Positions 18,640 to 29,526 are shown, numbered from the stretch's first letter. The stretch is 64,000 nt of DNA from an uncultured Serinicoccus sp. (GCF_947487915.1 NZ_CANKYH010000009.1:124001-188000); one strand, 5' to 3'. Notes: a model not told the origin generated them from the letters alone. A program made the numbers and translations.

Positions 18640-20059
18640 CCCGCGGCAGGGGACCGACGGACGCGCGCGTCCGGCCGGGGTGCCCGAGGTGAGCGTCAGC
18701 AGGGACCCGGTGCACGTGCGGCGCCGGCGGCTGGCCGCCGGCGCCCTGCTGGGAGCCGTCCTCCTCGGCGGCTGGGGCATGGGCCAGGTGTTCGGCGGCA
18801 ACGGCTCCTCGGCCGGTGACGGCGAGAGCGTGGCCGGGCCCACGGAGGCCACCGCGCCGCAGCAGGGCGCGGCGGACGGGGAGGGCTCGGGCGCCGACGC
18901 CGCGGGGGCGGCGCAGGAGGAGCCTGCCGCGGACCGCGAGACGTCCGGGGAGACGTCCGGTGAGGACACCACCGACCCGGCGGGTGCGCGGGACGAGGCC
19001 GACCAGGTGTGGCAGCGCGAGCCCGCCCCGGCCGAGCACCCGAGCGACACCACGGCGCTGGAGCAGGTCGACTACCTCACCGGTGGGCTCACGCCCAAGT
19101 CAGTCATGGCGTCCGGGCACGGCCTGATGATCGCCAACAACATGATGTACTCGCACACCTCGACCGTCTTCGACAGCACGACCCGGGAGCAGGTCGAGGT
19201 GCTGGAGGACAGCGTCGAGCTCGCGGCCTTCGGGATCGAGGGGCACCCCGGCGTCTCCCAGGGCTCCCCGGTCGAGGCGGTGTGGACCGAGGACGGCCGC
19301 TACGCCTACGTCTCCCAGTACACGATGTACGGGCAGAACTTCGGCGTCGAGGGCTTCGACGCCTGCACCCGGGACAGCGGCGTCGGCGCCTCCTTCGTCT
19401 ACCGCTTCGACGCCGAGGAGATGGCGTGGGACCAGGTCTTCCAGGTGGGGGCGGTCCCGAAGTACCTCGCGCTCAGCCCGGACCAGCAGACCCTGCTCGT
19501 CAGCAACTGGTGCGACGCCACGCTCAGCGTCGTCGACACCGAGAAGGGTGAGGAGACCGGGACCGTCGAGCTGGCCGCCGCTCCGCGCGGACTGGCGATC
19601 ATGCCGGACAACCGCACGGTCTACGCCGTGGCGATGTATGCCGACGAGCTCTACAAGGTGGACCTGGCCGAGGGCACCGCGGAGGTGGTCATGCAGACCC
19701 CGCCCCGGCCCCGGCACCTCAACCTCGCCGACGAGGGGCGGACCCTCTACCTCACGACGAGCGGCGGCAACGCCGTCCTCAAGATCGACACCGCCACCGA
19801 CGAGGTCGTCGACGAGGCCGCGCCGGGGGCGGAGCCCCGCAGCGTCGTCCTGAGCCCGGACGAGAAGGCGCTCTACGTCGTCAACTACGACGAGGCGAGC
19901 GTGTCCAAGGTCCGGACCTCGGACATGGAGGTCATCGACACCGTCGGCGTGGACGCCAACCCGATCGGCATCGACTACGACCCGGTCACCCACACCGTCT
20001 GGGTGGCGTGCTACGGCGGGTCGATCTACGTCTTCGACGACCAGGACAGCCTGCTCTGA
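18626..20059 (+). CDS. Membrane-anchored YncE-like beta-propeller protein
   Basis: A 477-residue protein with a basic N-terminus, one hydrophobic helix (about residues 36-55, RRLAAGALLGAVLLGGWGMGQVF), a Gly/Ala/Glu-rich linker (about 60-125) and a C-terminal repeat region. The repeats read KYLALSPDQQTLLVSNWCDATLSVVDTEKG, GLAIMPDNRTVYAV, HLNLADEGRTLYLTTSGGNAVLKID, SVVLSPDEKALYVVNYDEASVSKV: blades of a YncE/NHL-type propeller. It is probably extracytoplasmic; its ligand is unknown. The ATG at 18626 overlaps guaB3; an ATG at 18608 is possible. Codon use is like its neighbours. Confidence 0.75.
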   Translation: MASDDPRQGTDGRARPAGVPEVSVSRDPVHVRRRRLAAGALLGAVLLGGWGMGQVFGGNGSSAGDGESVAGPTEATAPQQGAADGEGSGADAAGAAQEEPAADRETSGETSGEDTTDPAGARDEADQVWQREPAPAEHPSDTTALEQVDYLTGGLTPKSVMASGHGLMIANNMMYSHTSTVFDSTTREQVEVLEDSVELAAFGIEGHPGVSQGSPVEAVWTEDGRYAYVSQYTMYGQNFGVEGFDACTRDSGVGASFVYRFDAEEMAWDQVFQVGAVPKYLALSPDQQTLLVSNWCDATLSVVDTEKGEETGTVELAAAPRGLAIMPDNRTVYAVAMYADELYKVDLAEGTAEVVMQTPPRPRHLNLADEGRTLYLTTSGGNAVLKIDTATDEVVDEAAPGAEPRSVVLSPDEKALYVVNYDEASVSKVRTSDMEVIDTVGVDANPIGIDYDPVTHTVWVACYGGSIYVFDDQDSLL

Positions 20060-20076
20060 CACCCAGGAGCACCACC

Positions 20077-20082
20077 TACCCT
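20077..20082 (+). promoter_or_regulatory. -10 box TACCCT of leaderless SURF1 gene
   Basis: TACCCT ends 6 bases before the GTG at 20089, consistent with a leaderless transcript. Confidence 0.6.
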
Positions 20083-20088
20083 GGTGGG

Positions 20089-20883
20089 GTGATCCGCACC
20101 GCCCTCAGACCAGCCTGGCTGGCGCTGCTCGCGCTGCTCGTGGTGGTCGTGGTCACCTTCTACCAGCTCGGTATGTGGCAGCTCGGGGTGAGCTCGAGCG
20201 CCGCCTCCCGGGAGTTCGCGGCCGAGCAGGCGGCCCGGCCGACGGTGCCGCTCTCGGAGGCGCTCCGTCCCCAGGCCACCTTCCCCGACGACGGCGCCGG
20301 GCGCTCGGTCCTGGTGGCCGGCAGCTACCTGCCGGAGCTGCAGTTCCTCGTCCCGCAGCGGCTGCTGGAGGGCGAGGAGGGCTACTGGGTGGTCACGCCG
20401 GTGGAGGTCGCGGACAGCGGGGCGCTGCTGCCGGTCGTGCGCGGCTTCGTCACCGACCCGCAGCAGGCGGACCGGCCCGCGGGCACCCCCGTCGAGGTCA
20501 CCGGCACGCTGGCGCCCGGCGAGGCCCCGGGCCCGGGGGGACTGCCCGAGGGCCAGCGCGGATCCATCGACACCGCCGAGCTCGTCAACGACTGGGACGC
20601 ACCGATCTACGACGCCTTCGTGTTCCTCGTGCAGGAGCAGCCGGCCCTCACCGGCGCGGCCGTCGAGCCGGTCCCCCCGCCGACCTTCGGCGAGTCCGGG
20701 GTCCTCTGGCGCAACGTCGGCTACGGCCTGCAGTGGTTCGTCTTCGCCGGCTTCGCGGTCTACATGTACCTCCGCTTCCTGCTCGACGCGTCCCGGCGGC
20801 CGCCCGCCCCGCCGGACGCCGCACCCGCACCCGCACCCGCACCCTCGTCCCCCGCCCCGCCCGTGAAGGAGCTCCGTCCATGA
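20089..20883 (+). CDS. SURF1 family cytochrome oxidase assembly protein
   Basis: A 264-residue membrane protein with one helix at each end: about residues 6-28 (PAWLALLALLVVVVVTFYQLGMWQLG) and about 212-230 (GYGLQWFVFAGFAVYMYLRFL). Between them lie the periplasmic SURF1 segments GSYLPELQFLVPQR, GYWVVTPVEV and LPVVRGFV. SURF1 proteins assist haem a3 insertion into aa3-type oxidase subunit I. The tail is rich in Pro and Ala with a (PA)n run. It overlaps the DUF3817 gene by 4 bases (ATGA), a common actinobacterial pair. Confidence 0.88.
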   Translation: MIRTALRPAWLALLALLVVVVVTFYQLGMWQLGVSSSAASREFAAEQAARPTVPLSEALRPQATFPDDGAGRSVLVAGSYLPELQFLVPQRLLEGEEGYWVVTPVEVADSGALLPVVRGFVTDPQQADRPAGTPVEVTGTLAPGEAPGPGGLPEGQRGSIDTAELVNDWDAPIYDAFVFLVQEQPALTGAAVEPVPPPTFGESGVLWRNVGYGLQWFVFAGFAVYMYLRFLLDASRRPPAPPDAAPAPAPAPSSPAPPVKELRP

Positions 20884-21220
20884 CCCCTCGCGCCAAGCTG
20901 CTGTTCTTCCGCGTGATGGCCTTCGTCGTCGGCGTGGGACTGCTCCTGCTGGTCCTGCACATGGTGCTCCGCTACGGCTTCGGCAACCACGCGCTGGCCT
21001 GGTGGCCCTCCCCGCACGGCTGGGTCTACATGGTCTACCTCGTGGCGACGGCGCTGCTCGGGTTCCAGCTGCGCTGGGGCCTGGGCAGGATGGTGGGGGT
21101 GATGCTCGCCGGCTGCGTGCCCTTCCTGTCCTTCTGGGTGGAGCACCGCGTGGCCCGGCAGGCACGGGTGCAGATCGAGGGCGACGAGGCCACCGGGGCC
21201 GCCGCCGGTAGGGTGACGGC

Positions 21221-21224
<4 letters not shown>
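20880..21224 (+). CDS. DUF3817 small membrane protein
   Basis: A 114-residue protein with three hydrophobic segments ([71 protein letters not shown]), matching the actinobacterial DUF3817 family. It is coupled to SURF1 upstream by ATGA and to guaA downstream by GTGA. No function is established; the SURF1 neighbourhood hints at respiratory-chain assembly, which is inference. The guaA -10 box lies within its last codons. Confidence 0.82.
21209..21214 (+). promoter_or_regulatory. -10 box TAGGGT before guaA
   Basis: TAGGGT lies inside the end of the DUF3817 gene and ends 6 bases before the guaA GTG, so guaA could be read both from the upstream operon and as its own leaderless transcript. Confidence 0.55.
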
Positions 21225-22830
<1,606 letters not shown>

Positions 22831-22834
<4 letters not shown>

Positions 22835-24144
22835 GGACCAGCCTGGCCCTGGCGGCCGGCAAGGGGACCCGTGCCCTCTCCCGGCTGCGGGGCGGGGGGT
22901 CGGCGCTGCCGGGTCTCGTGACCGAGCGCCTCGACCCGGCCGTGCTGCGGCATACCCTCGGGGCGCTGCCGCGGGGCGTGGTCGTGGTGAGCGGCACCAA
23001 CGGCAAGACGACGACCACCAAGATGCTCGTGGCCCTGCTCCGGGCGCACGGCCTGCGGGTCTTCACCAACCCCACCGGCTCCAACTTCACCCGCGGGGTC
23101 ATCTCCTCCCTCCTGGGCGAGGTGGGGCTCTCCGGCCGTCTGGACGCCGACGTGGCGGTGGTGGAGCTGGACGAGGCGCACGCCCTGCACTTCAGCGCCC
23201 AGGTGCCGCCGGCCCACTCGCTGCTGCTCAACGTCGCCCGGGACCAGCTCGACCGGTTCGCCGAGATCGACCACACCGCGCGGCTGCTCACCACGCTGGC
23301 GGAGCAGACGACCGGCGGGGTCGTCCTCAACGCCGACGACTCCTTCGTCTCCAGGATCCGCGGGCACGTCGGCGACGGGGTGCAGGTGCGGTGGTTCGGG
23401 GTCGACCCCAGCATCGCGGAGCGGCTGCCCGAGCTGCAGGAGGCCGACGTCCGCTACGAGGACGCCGAGCAGGCCCGGGAGCCGGGTCCCGGCGACGGGC
23501 TGCTGCTGCCCGAGGAGGACGGTCGGGCCTTCACCGTCCGGTTCGTGGGCGACCCGGATGCGGACGTCGGTCCGCTGACGCTGCGCCAGCGGGGGCTGGC
23601 CGCGATGATCAACGCCACCGCCGCCACGGCCACCGCCCGCCACCTGCTCGGTCCGTCCTTCTCCGCACCGACCGCCGCCCGCGCCCTGGAAGCCGTCGCC
23701 CCGCCGTTCGGCCGGGGCGAGGTGATCGACGTCGACGGCGCACCCCTGGAGCTGGTCCTGGTGAAGAACCCGGCCGGGTTCACCGTGGCGCTCGGCACCT
23801 ACGGCACCGAGCCGGTCGCGACGATGGTCGCCATCAACGACAACTACGCCGACGGGCGCGACGTGTCCTGGCTGTACGACGTGTCCTTCGACTCCCTGCG
23901 CGAGCGGGGGGTGGCGCTCACCTCCGGGGTGCGCGCGTGGGACATGGCCCTGCGGCTGCGCTACGACGGGGTCGAGGTGGACCACGTCGAGCAGGACCTC
24001 GACGTGGCCCTGGACCGGTTCCTCGGGGACCACCGGGGCCGGCCGATGCGCATCTTCTGCACCTACACCGCCATGATGCACCTGCGGCGCCGGCTGGCCG
24101 ACCGGTTCGCGCTGGCGCGCTTCGGAGAGGACCCCGACGCATGA
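22831..24144 (+). CDS. murT: Lipid II isoglutaminyl synthase subunit MurT
   Basis: A 437-residue Mur-ligase-like subunit that, with GatD, amidates the alpha-carboxyl of D-Glu in lipid II. Visible are the P-loop [15 protein letters not shown], the linker region [11 protein letters not shown], and the C-terminal DUF1727 domain with [19 protein letters not shown], which includes the Asp that serves the GatD triad. The Cys4 zinc ribbon seen in many MurT proteins is missing: the central region has no cysteine and reads [16 protein letters not shown] instead. Start GTG 22831 (GTGA overlap with guaA) is chosen over GTG 22825. Confidence 0.93.
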
Positions 24145-24932
24145 GCGAGGACCGGGGAGTGGCGCAGGCCCTGCCGGACGACGTCGCCGCGCTGGCCGAC
24201 GTGCCGGCTGACAAGGGCGAGGTGCACGTCGTCCACCTCTACCCGCGCGAGATGAGCATCTACGGCGACCTCGGCAACACCCGGTGTCTGGCCGCCCGCC
24301 TGCGCTGGCACGGCTACCGCCCGGTGGTGCACGACCACCACCCCGGGGCGCCGTGGCCCGAGCGCGCCGACATCATCCTCGGCGGCGGCGGACAGGACAG
24401 CGGACAGGTCCGGGTGACCGAGGACCTGGCGCGCCACGCGGACCGGCTGCGCGAGCTCGCCCTCGACGGCCTGCCCATGCTCATGATCTGCGGGATGTAC
24501 CAGCTCTTCGGCGAGGCCTTCATCACCGTGGAGGGGCAGCGGCTGCCGGGACTGGGCATCCTGGACGTCACCACCCGCGGCAACGCCACCCGGATGATCG
24601 GTCCGGTGGTGCTCGACACCGACTTCGGCTCGGTCGTGGGCTACGAGAACCATTCCGGGTCCACGGTGCTGGGGGAGGGGCAGCAGCCGTTCGGGAGGGT
24701 CCGCCACGGCCGCGGCAACAACGGCTCCGACGGTCACGAGGGAGCCCGGACCGGCAACGTCGTCGGGTCCTACCTGCACGGCCCGGTCCTGCCGGCCAAC
24801 CCGGCCCTGGCGGACGGGCTGCTGGAGGTCGCCGCCCGACGGGCCACCGGCGGGTGGTTCCCGGCGGAGGTCGACGACACCGTGGCCGACCGTGCCCACC
24901 GGGCTCAGGTGCGCAGGCTGCTCGGCTCCTGA
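24141..24932 (+). CDS. gatD: Lipid II isoglutaminyl synthase glutaminase subunit GatD
   Basis: A 263-residue glutamine amidotransferase of the CobB/CobQ-like class I type that feeds ammonia to MurT. It contains VHLYPREMSIYGDLGN, the nucleophile in MLMICGMYQLFGEAF and the catalytic His in VGSYLHGPVLPANP. The residue after Cys-Gly is Met rather than the Gly of firmicute enzymes. It is coupled to murT by an ATGA overlap. Its final 28 bases overlap the convergent membrane-protein gene. Confidence 0.94.
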   Translation: MSEDRGVAQALPDDVAALADVPADKGEVHVVHLYPREMSIYGDLGNTRCLAARLRWHGYRPVVHDHHPGAPWPERADIILGGGGQDSGQVRVTEDLARHADRLRELALDGLPMLMICGMYQLFGEAFITVEGQRLPGLGILDVTTRGNATRMIGPVVLDTDFGSVVGYENHSGSTVLGEGQQPFGRVRHGRGNNGSDGHEGARTGNVVGSYLHGPVLPANPALADGLLEVAARRATGGWFPAEVDDTVADRAHRAQVRRLLGS

Positions 24933-25990
24933 GCGGGGAGTCCGCCGCCTCGACGGCCGGTGCGGGCGGGGGAGAGCCACCACGCGGCCACCGCGGCCAG
25001 GCCGAAGGGCACGATGACCACGTGCGCGTAGATCGCGTAGAGCAGGGCGGTCGCGGAGGCGGCGCCGGGGTCACCCCCGAGCAGCACGAGCAGCCCCGCC
25101 GTCCCGACCTCGGTGACCCCGAGGCCTCCCGGCGTGACGGCCACCACGGTGAGGAACTGGCGGAAGGTGTAGGCGCAGACCAGCTCGGCCAGCGGGAGGT
25201 CCAGACCGACCACGCGGGCGGCATACCAGTAGAGCCCGAAGAGGAGCACGAACTGGCCGGCCATCCCCAGGGTCATGGTCACGCCGCTGGTGCGCACCAC
25301 GCCGGCGACCCGCCGGCGCTGGTCGGTCAGCAGCAGGTCCAGCGGCGGGCGGCCCGGGCGCGCAGGCAGGACCCTGGCCAGCAGGGGGCGGCCGAGGGCG
25401 GCCAGGGCGTCCGCCACCCGGTCGGAGAGGACGACCAGGCTCGAGAGCAGGACCAGGGCGGTGCCCACGGCGACCGCCACCCAGCCACCGCGGACGACGA
25501 CGTCCGGGGCGTCGATGGGGCCGGCGACGAGGACCAGGCACCCGATGACCGGGAGCGCGACCCGCGCGAGGATGTTCCAGAGGCTCACGACGGCGACGCT
25601 GGAGGAGAGGGCCCGCCGGGCGAAGCCCCAGGAGCGGAGCATGAGGACCATGAGCCCCACCCCGAGCGCGCCGCCGAGGGGCAGCAGGTTGGCGGCGGTG
25701 GCGGACACGGCGTTGACCTTGAGCGCCTGCAGGTGGCCCAGGCCGGGCAACGACCCCATGAGCACCCAGGTGTAGCTGAACAGGCCAGCCAGGAGCAGCC
25801 CGGCCATGACGACCGCGGTGCCCGGGCAGATGCGCCCGAGCTGGGCGCCGATCTGCGCCCACGAGGTGTCGAGGAAGGAGGGCAGCCCGACGGCGATGAG
25901 CAGCACGGCCACCGTGGTGCCGAGCACCGAGGCAGCCGCGTCCTTCCAGGTCAGTCGCCGCAGCGCGGGTTCGCCTTCCTGCGCGCTCAC
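24905..25990 (-). CDS. Lysylphosphatidylglycerol synthase TM region/YbhN-like membrane protein
   Basis: A 361-residue polytopic membrane protein of the LPG_synthase_TM (UPF0104/YbhN) family, without the cytoplasmic synthase domain. The signature AYTFRQFLTVVAVTPGGLGVTEVGTAGLLVLLG near the C-terminus is the conserved PGGLG-E motif. Members are proposed flippases or lipid-processing partners; the substrate here is unknown. It is the third gene of a leftward operon, coupled by GTGA to the upstream gene, and overlaps the 3' end of gatD antisense by 28 bases. Confidence 0.8.
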   Translation of the reverse strand: MSAQEGEPALRRLTWKDAAASVLGTTVAVLLIAVGLPSFLDTSWAQIGAQLGRICPGTAVVMAGLLLAGLFSYTWVLMGSLPGLGHLQALKVNAVSATAANLLPLGGALGVGLMVLMLRSWGFARRALSSSVAVVSLWNILARVALPVIGCLVLVAGPIDAPDVVVRGGWVAVAVGTALVLLSSLVVLSDRVADALAALGRPLLARVLPARPGRPPLDLLLTDQRRRVAGVVRTSGVTMTLGMAGQFVLLFGLYWYAARVVGLDLPLAELVCAYTFRQFLTVVAVTPGGLGVTEVGTAGLLVLLGGDPGAASATALLYAIYAHVVIVPFGLAAVAAWWLSPARTGRRGGGLPAQEPSSLRT

Positions 25991-26466
25991 GACTGTCCCC
26001 GGGTCATGCCCTCCATGCTGGCAGACTCCCCGTCCGGCGCCGGGTGCGACACGGCACGGGCCCCCCGTGCCGACAGCAGCCACCACAGGCCGGCCGCCGG
26101 CAGCACGAGCGGGATGAAGAGGTAGCCCTGCCCGTAGTGGCTCCACACCGTCTGGTCCGGGAACATCGAGGGGGCGAGATAGCTCCAGGTCCCGACCGCG
26201 AGGACCCCGGCCAGCTCCACGCTCAGCGCCACCAGGCTCACCCACCACGCGGCGCGTCCGCGCAGGGAGAGGGAGACCAGCGCCACGACGTAGACGGCCG
26301 CGGCGACCGCGGACAGCGAGTAGGCGAGGGGGGCCTGCTCGAACCGGGTGGAGATCTGGGCCGCCGAGCGGGAGACCGTCCCGATGACGAAGACGAGGTA
26401 GAGCGCGAGGATGACGCGGCCCGGGCCGTGACGGCGGTCTCCCGCGTCGGCCGTGACGCGGCTCAT
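25987..26466 (-). CDS. Membrane protein of unknown function (159 residues)
   Basis: Four hydrophobic segments can be seen (VILALYLVFVIGTVSRSAA; YSLSAVAAAVYVVALVSLSL; AAWWVSLVALSVELAGVLAVG; GYLFIPLVLPAAGLWWLLS). I do not recognise the family. It is the middle gene of three with 4-base overlaps at both ends (ATGA upstream, GTGA downstream), so all three proteins are probably made together and may form one complex with the YbhN-like protein. Confidence 0.75.
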   Translation of the reverse strand: MSRVTADAGDRRHGPGRVILALYLVFVIGTVSRSAAQISTRFEQAPLAYSLSAVAAAVYVVALVSLSLRGRAAWWVSLVALSVELAGVLAVGTWSYLAPSMFPDQTVWSHYGQGYLFIPLVLPAAGLWWLLSARGARAVSHPAPDGESASMEGMTRGQS

Positions 26467-26858
26467 GCGGCCATCCCCACGCCATACCAGATCTGCGCGC
26501 TGCGCGCGGCCATCACGGCGACGGTGAAGGCGGCGACCGCGAGCACGAAGGTGCTCCACCGGGTGGGCTCCTGCTGGGCCCACACCAGCGCGAGGGCGGG
26601 CAGCATGAGGATGGTCACCAGGTAGGCCCAGAGCTCCCAGCCGGGCCCGACCGGGTCCGCCCCGCCCAGCTGGCGACCGAGGTAGCTCGCGCAGTAGGCG
26701 ACCACCCCGGCCTGGAGCAGCAGGGTGAGCCCGACGGTCACCCGTCCGGGGGACCTGCCGTTCAGCCCGGCGAGGAGGCAGACGACGGCGATGACCAGGC
26801 CTCCCACCAGCACGGCGAGGGTCGGGGGGTCGAGGTAGGCCGAGGAGCCGGTCGTCAC
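26463..26858 (-). CDS. Membrane protein of unknown function (131 residues)
   Basis: A small protein with about four hydrophobic helices (LAVLVGGLVIAVVCLLAGL; VGLTLLLQAGVVAYCAS; LWAYLVTILMLPALALVWA; FVLAVAAFTVAVMAARSA), unrecognised. The frame is open up to GTG 26876, but GTG 26858 is preferred because it forms a GTGA overlap with the stop of a 12-codon ORF that has its own leaderless-type promoter. This gene heads the three-gene operon with the YbhN-like protein and is divergent from pcrA. Confidence 0.7.
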   Translation of the reverse strand: MTTGSSAYLDPPTLAVLVGGLVIAVVCLLAGLNGRSPGRVTVGLTLLLQAGVVAYCASYLGRQLGGADPVGPGWELWAYLVTILMLPALALVWAQQEPTRWSTFVLAVAAFTVAVMAARSAQIWYGVGMAA

Positions 26859-26893
26859 GACAGGCACCGGCAGCACGGTCGACGGGAGGTCAC
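26855..26893 (-). CDS. Possible leaderless leader peptide containing CCRC
   Basis: TACCCT (26900-26905, minus strand) stands exactly 6 bases before a GTG that opens the 12-codon ORF MTSRRPCCRCLS. Its TGA overlaps the GTG start of the next gene in a GTGA junction. Short leaderless Cys-coding ORFs act as cysteine-responsive attenuators in mycobacteria, so a similar role is possible. The ORF runs over possible upstream starts of the main gene, so chance cannot be excluded. Confidence 0.4.
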   Translation of the reverse strand: MTSRRPCCRCLS

Positions 26894-26899
26894 GCCACC

Positions 26900-26905
26900 A
26901 GGGTA
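26900..26905 (-). promoter_or_regulatory. -10 box TACCCT of the membrane-protein operon
   Basis: TACCCT on the minus strand with a 6-base gap to GTG 26893, the spacing seen for nearly all leaderless GTG genes in this window. Confidence 0.55.
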
Positions 26906-26953
26906 GGGCTCAGGGTTGTGGACGACCTGGGTGGGGACGTCGGTGCGGCTGCC

Positions 26954-26959
26954 TAGGAT
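26954..26959 (+). promoter_or_regulatory. -10 box TAGGAT of pcrA
   Basis: TAGGAT ends 8 bases before the pcrA ATG; leaderless or nearly so. Confidence 0.55.
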
Positions 26960-26967
26960 GGGCGGCG

Positions 26968-29514
26968 ATGAGCGGCCTCTTCGACCACCTCCCCTTCGAC
27001 GACCCGGTCCCCTCGATGAGCGCGGCCGCGGCCAGCGGGCACGCGGACACGCACCGGGGCGACGGGTCCGTCGACGACCGCGGTGTGCCCGCCTGGGCGG
27101 TGTCCGGCGACGCGCCGCCCGCCGGGCCGGGACCGGGCCGCGGCCCCTCCGGGCCCACCGTCGAGGAGCTGCTCGCCGGGCTCAACGAGCCCCAGGCGGA
27201 GGCGGTGCGCCACGAGGGGAGCCCGCTGCTCATCGTGGCCGGCGCGGGCTCGGGCAAGACCCGGGTGCTCACCCACCGCATCGCCTACCTGCTGGGCGAG
27301 CGGCACGTCCACCCCGGGCAGATCCTCGCGATCACCTTCACCAACAAGGCGGCGGCCGAGATGCGCGAGCGCGTCGAGGCGCTCGTCGGCCCCCGGGCCA
27401 AGGCGATGTGGGTCTCGACCTTCCACTCCGCGTGCGTACGCATCCTGCGCCGGGAGGCCCAGACCGCCGGGCTGCGCAGCTCGTTCTCCATCTACGACGC
27501 GGCCGACAGCCAGCGCCTGATGGGGATGGTCATCCGTGACCTCGACCTGGATCCGAAGCGCTACCCGGCCCGGGCCTTCCTGGCCAAGGTCTCGAACGCC
27601 AAGAACGAGCTCATCGACGAGGAGGCCTTCGCCGCCACCGTCGGCGCCAACAGCTACGAGGCCAAGGTGGCCGAGGCCTACGCGATGTACCAGCGGCGGC
27701 TCCGTGCGGCCAACGCCCTGGACTTCGACGACATCATCTCCACCACGGTCCACCTGCTGCGCGCCTTCCCGGCCGTGCGCGAGCACTACCGGCGGCGGTT
27801 CCGGCACGTCATGGTCGACGAGTACCAGGACACCAACCACGCCCAGTACGCCCTGGTCCGCGAGCTCGTCGGGTTCGCCGGGGACATCGTCGACGGGGGC
27901 AGCCGCGAGCTGCCGCCGGCCGAGCTGTGCGTCGTCGGCGACGCCGACCAGTCGATCTACGCCTTCCGGGGCGCGACCATCCGCAACATCGTCGAGTTCG
28001 AGCAGGACTACCCGCAGGCCCGCACCATCCTGCTCGAGCAGAACTACCGCTCCACCAGCACCATCCTCACCGCGGCCAACGCCGTCATCGCCCGCAACCC
28101 GCGGCGCCGCGACAAGCGCCTGTGGACCGACCAGGGGGAGGGCCACCGGATCGTCGGCTACGTCGCCGACAGCGAGCACGACGAGGCCTCCTTCGTGGCC
28201 CGCCGCATCGACGAGCTCGCCGACGAGCGGGGCGTCCGACCCGGTGACGTCGCGGTGTTCTACCGCACCAACGCCCAGTCCCGCGCGCTGGAGGAGGTGC
28301 TGGTCCGCACCGGGCTGCCCTACAAGGTCGTCGGGGGCACCCGCTTCTACGAGCGCCGGGAGGTCAAGGACGCCCTGGCCTACCTGCGGGTCCTCGCCAA
28401 CCCCGCCGACGACGTCAACCTCAGGCGCATCCTCAACACCCCCAAGCGGGGCATCGGCGACCGCGCGGTGGCCGCCGTCACCGCGCTGGCCGAGCGCGAG
28501 CGCATACCGTTCGTCGCCGCCCTGGGCCGGGCGGGTGACGCGCCGGGCATCGCCTCGCGCTCGGTCGTCGCGATCTCCGGGTTCACGGCGCTGCTCGAGG
28601 AGCTCGGCGACCTCGCCGCCGAGGAGGGGTCGGGGATCGGTGCGCTGCTCGAGGCGATCCTGGACCGCACCGGGTACCTCGCCGAGCTCCGCGCGAGCCA
28701 CGACCCCCAGGACGAGACGCGGGTGGAGAACCTCACCGAGCTCGTCACCGTCGCCCGCGAGTTCGACGACAACTACCCGGAAGGGGGGCTGGTCGACTTC
28801 CTCGAGCAGGTCTCGCTGGTCGCCGACGCCGACGAGATCCCCGAGGGCTCGGCCGAGGGCGAGGCGGGCCGGGCGCAGGACCAGGGCGTCGTCACGCTGA
28901 TGACGCTGCACACCGCCAAGGGCCTGGAGTTCCCGGTGGTCTTCCTCACCGGCCTCGAGGACGGCACGTTCCCCCACCAGCGCAGCCTCGACGACCCGGA
29001 CGAGCTCGAGGAGGAGCGACGGCTGGCCTACGTCGGGATCACCCGGGCGCGAGAGCAGCTGCACCTGTCCCGGGCCGGCAGCCGGGCGGCCTTCGGCGCG
29101 CCGCAGTGGTTCCCCGCCTCCCGCTTCCTCGACGAGATCCCCGACGACCTCGTCACCTGGGAGCGCACCGACGCCGACCGGATGAGCATGGGCGGTCGTC
29201 GGTCGGCCGCCGAGGGGATAGGCCTGAGCTGGTCCGGTGGGTATGCCGGGGGCCGCGGAGGGCCGACCGGCGGACGTCCGGCGGCGGTCCGGCTCGACCC
29301 GCGCGGCAGCGTGCCGAGGCGCGACCGCACCCCGGAGCAGGAGACCGAGCTGGCCGGCCTGGCCGCCGGCGACAAGGTGAGCCACGACAGCTTCGGCATG
29401 GGCACGGTGGTGCTCGTGGAGGGGACCGGCAAGCACGCGATGGCGCACGTGGACTTCGGCGAGGCCGGACTCAAGCGGCTGCTGGTGCGGGTGGCTCCGC
29501 TGGTCAAGCTCTGA
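26968..29514 (+). CDS. pcrA: ATP-dependent DNA helicase PcrA/UvrD
   Basis: An 848-residue superfamily 1A 3'-5' helicase for nucleotide excision repair and replication-transcription conflicts. Helicase motifs in order: LNEPQAEAV (Q), AGAGSGKTRVLTHR (I), FTNKAAAEMRERV (Ia), VDEYQDTNHAQY (II), DADQSIYAFRGA (III), QNYRST (IV), VMTLHTAKGLEFPVVFLTG-like TLMTLHTAKGLEFP (V) and VGITRARE (VI). A 60-residue acidic/Pro-rich N-terminal extension precedes the core. The C-terminus ends DKVSHDSFGMGTVV with the Tudor-like domain that binds RNA polymerase in PcrA. Confidence 0.95.
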   Translation: MSGLFDHLPFDDPVPSMSAAAASGHADTHRGDGSVDDRGVPAWAVSGDAPPAGPGPGRGPSGPTVEELLAGLNEPQAEAVRHEGSPLLIVAGAGSGKTRVLTHRIAYLLGERHVHPGQILAITFTNKAAAEMRERVEALVGPRAKAMWVSTFHSACVRILRREAQTAGLRSSFSIYDAADSQRLMGMVIRDLDLDPKRYPARAFLAKVSNAKNELIDEEAFAATVGANSYEAKVAEAYAMYQRRLRAANALDFDDIISTTVHLLRAFPAVREHYRRRFRHVMVDEYQDTNHAQYALVRELVGFAGDIVDGGSRELPPAELCVVGDADQSIYAFRGATIRNIVEFEQDYPQARTILLEQNYRSTSTILTAANAVIARNPRRRDKRLWTDQGEGHRIVGYVADSEHDEASFVARRIDELADERGVRPGDVAVFYRTNAQSRALEEVLVRTGLPYKVVGGTRFYERREVKDALAYLRVLANPADDVNLRRILNTPKRGIGDRAVAAVTALAERERIPFVAALGRAGDAPGIASRSVVAISGFTALLEELGDLAAEEGSGIGALLEAILDRTGYLAELRASHDPQDETRVENLTELVTVAREFDDNYPEGGLVDFLEQVSLVADADEIPEGSAEGEAGRAQDQGVVTLMTLHTAKGLEFPVVFLTGLEDGTFPHQRSLDDPDELEEERRLAYVGITRAREQLHLSRAGSRAAFGAPQWFPASRFLDEIPDDLVTWERTDADRMSMGGRRSAAEGIGLSWSGGYAGGRGGPTGGRPAAVRLDPRGSVPRRDRTPEQETELAGLAAGDKVSHDSFGMGTVVLVEGTGKHAMAHVDFGEAGLKRLLVRVAPLVKL

Positions 29515-29526
29515 GACGGCCTGCGA

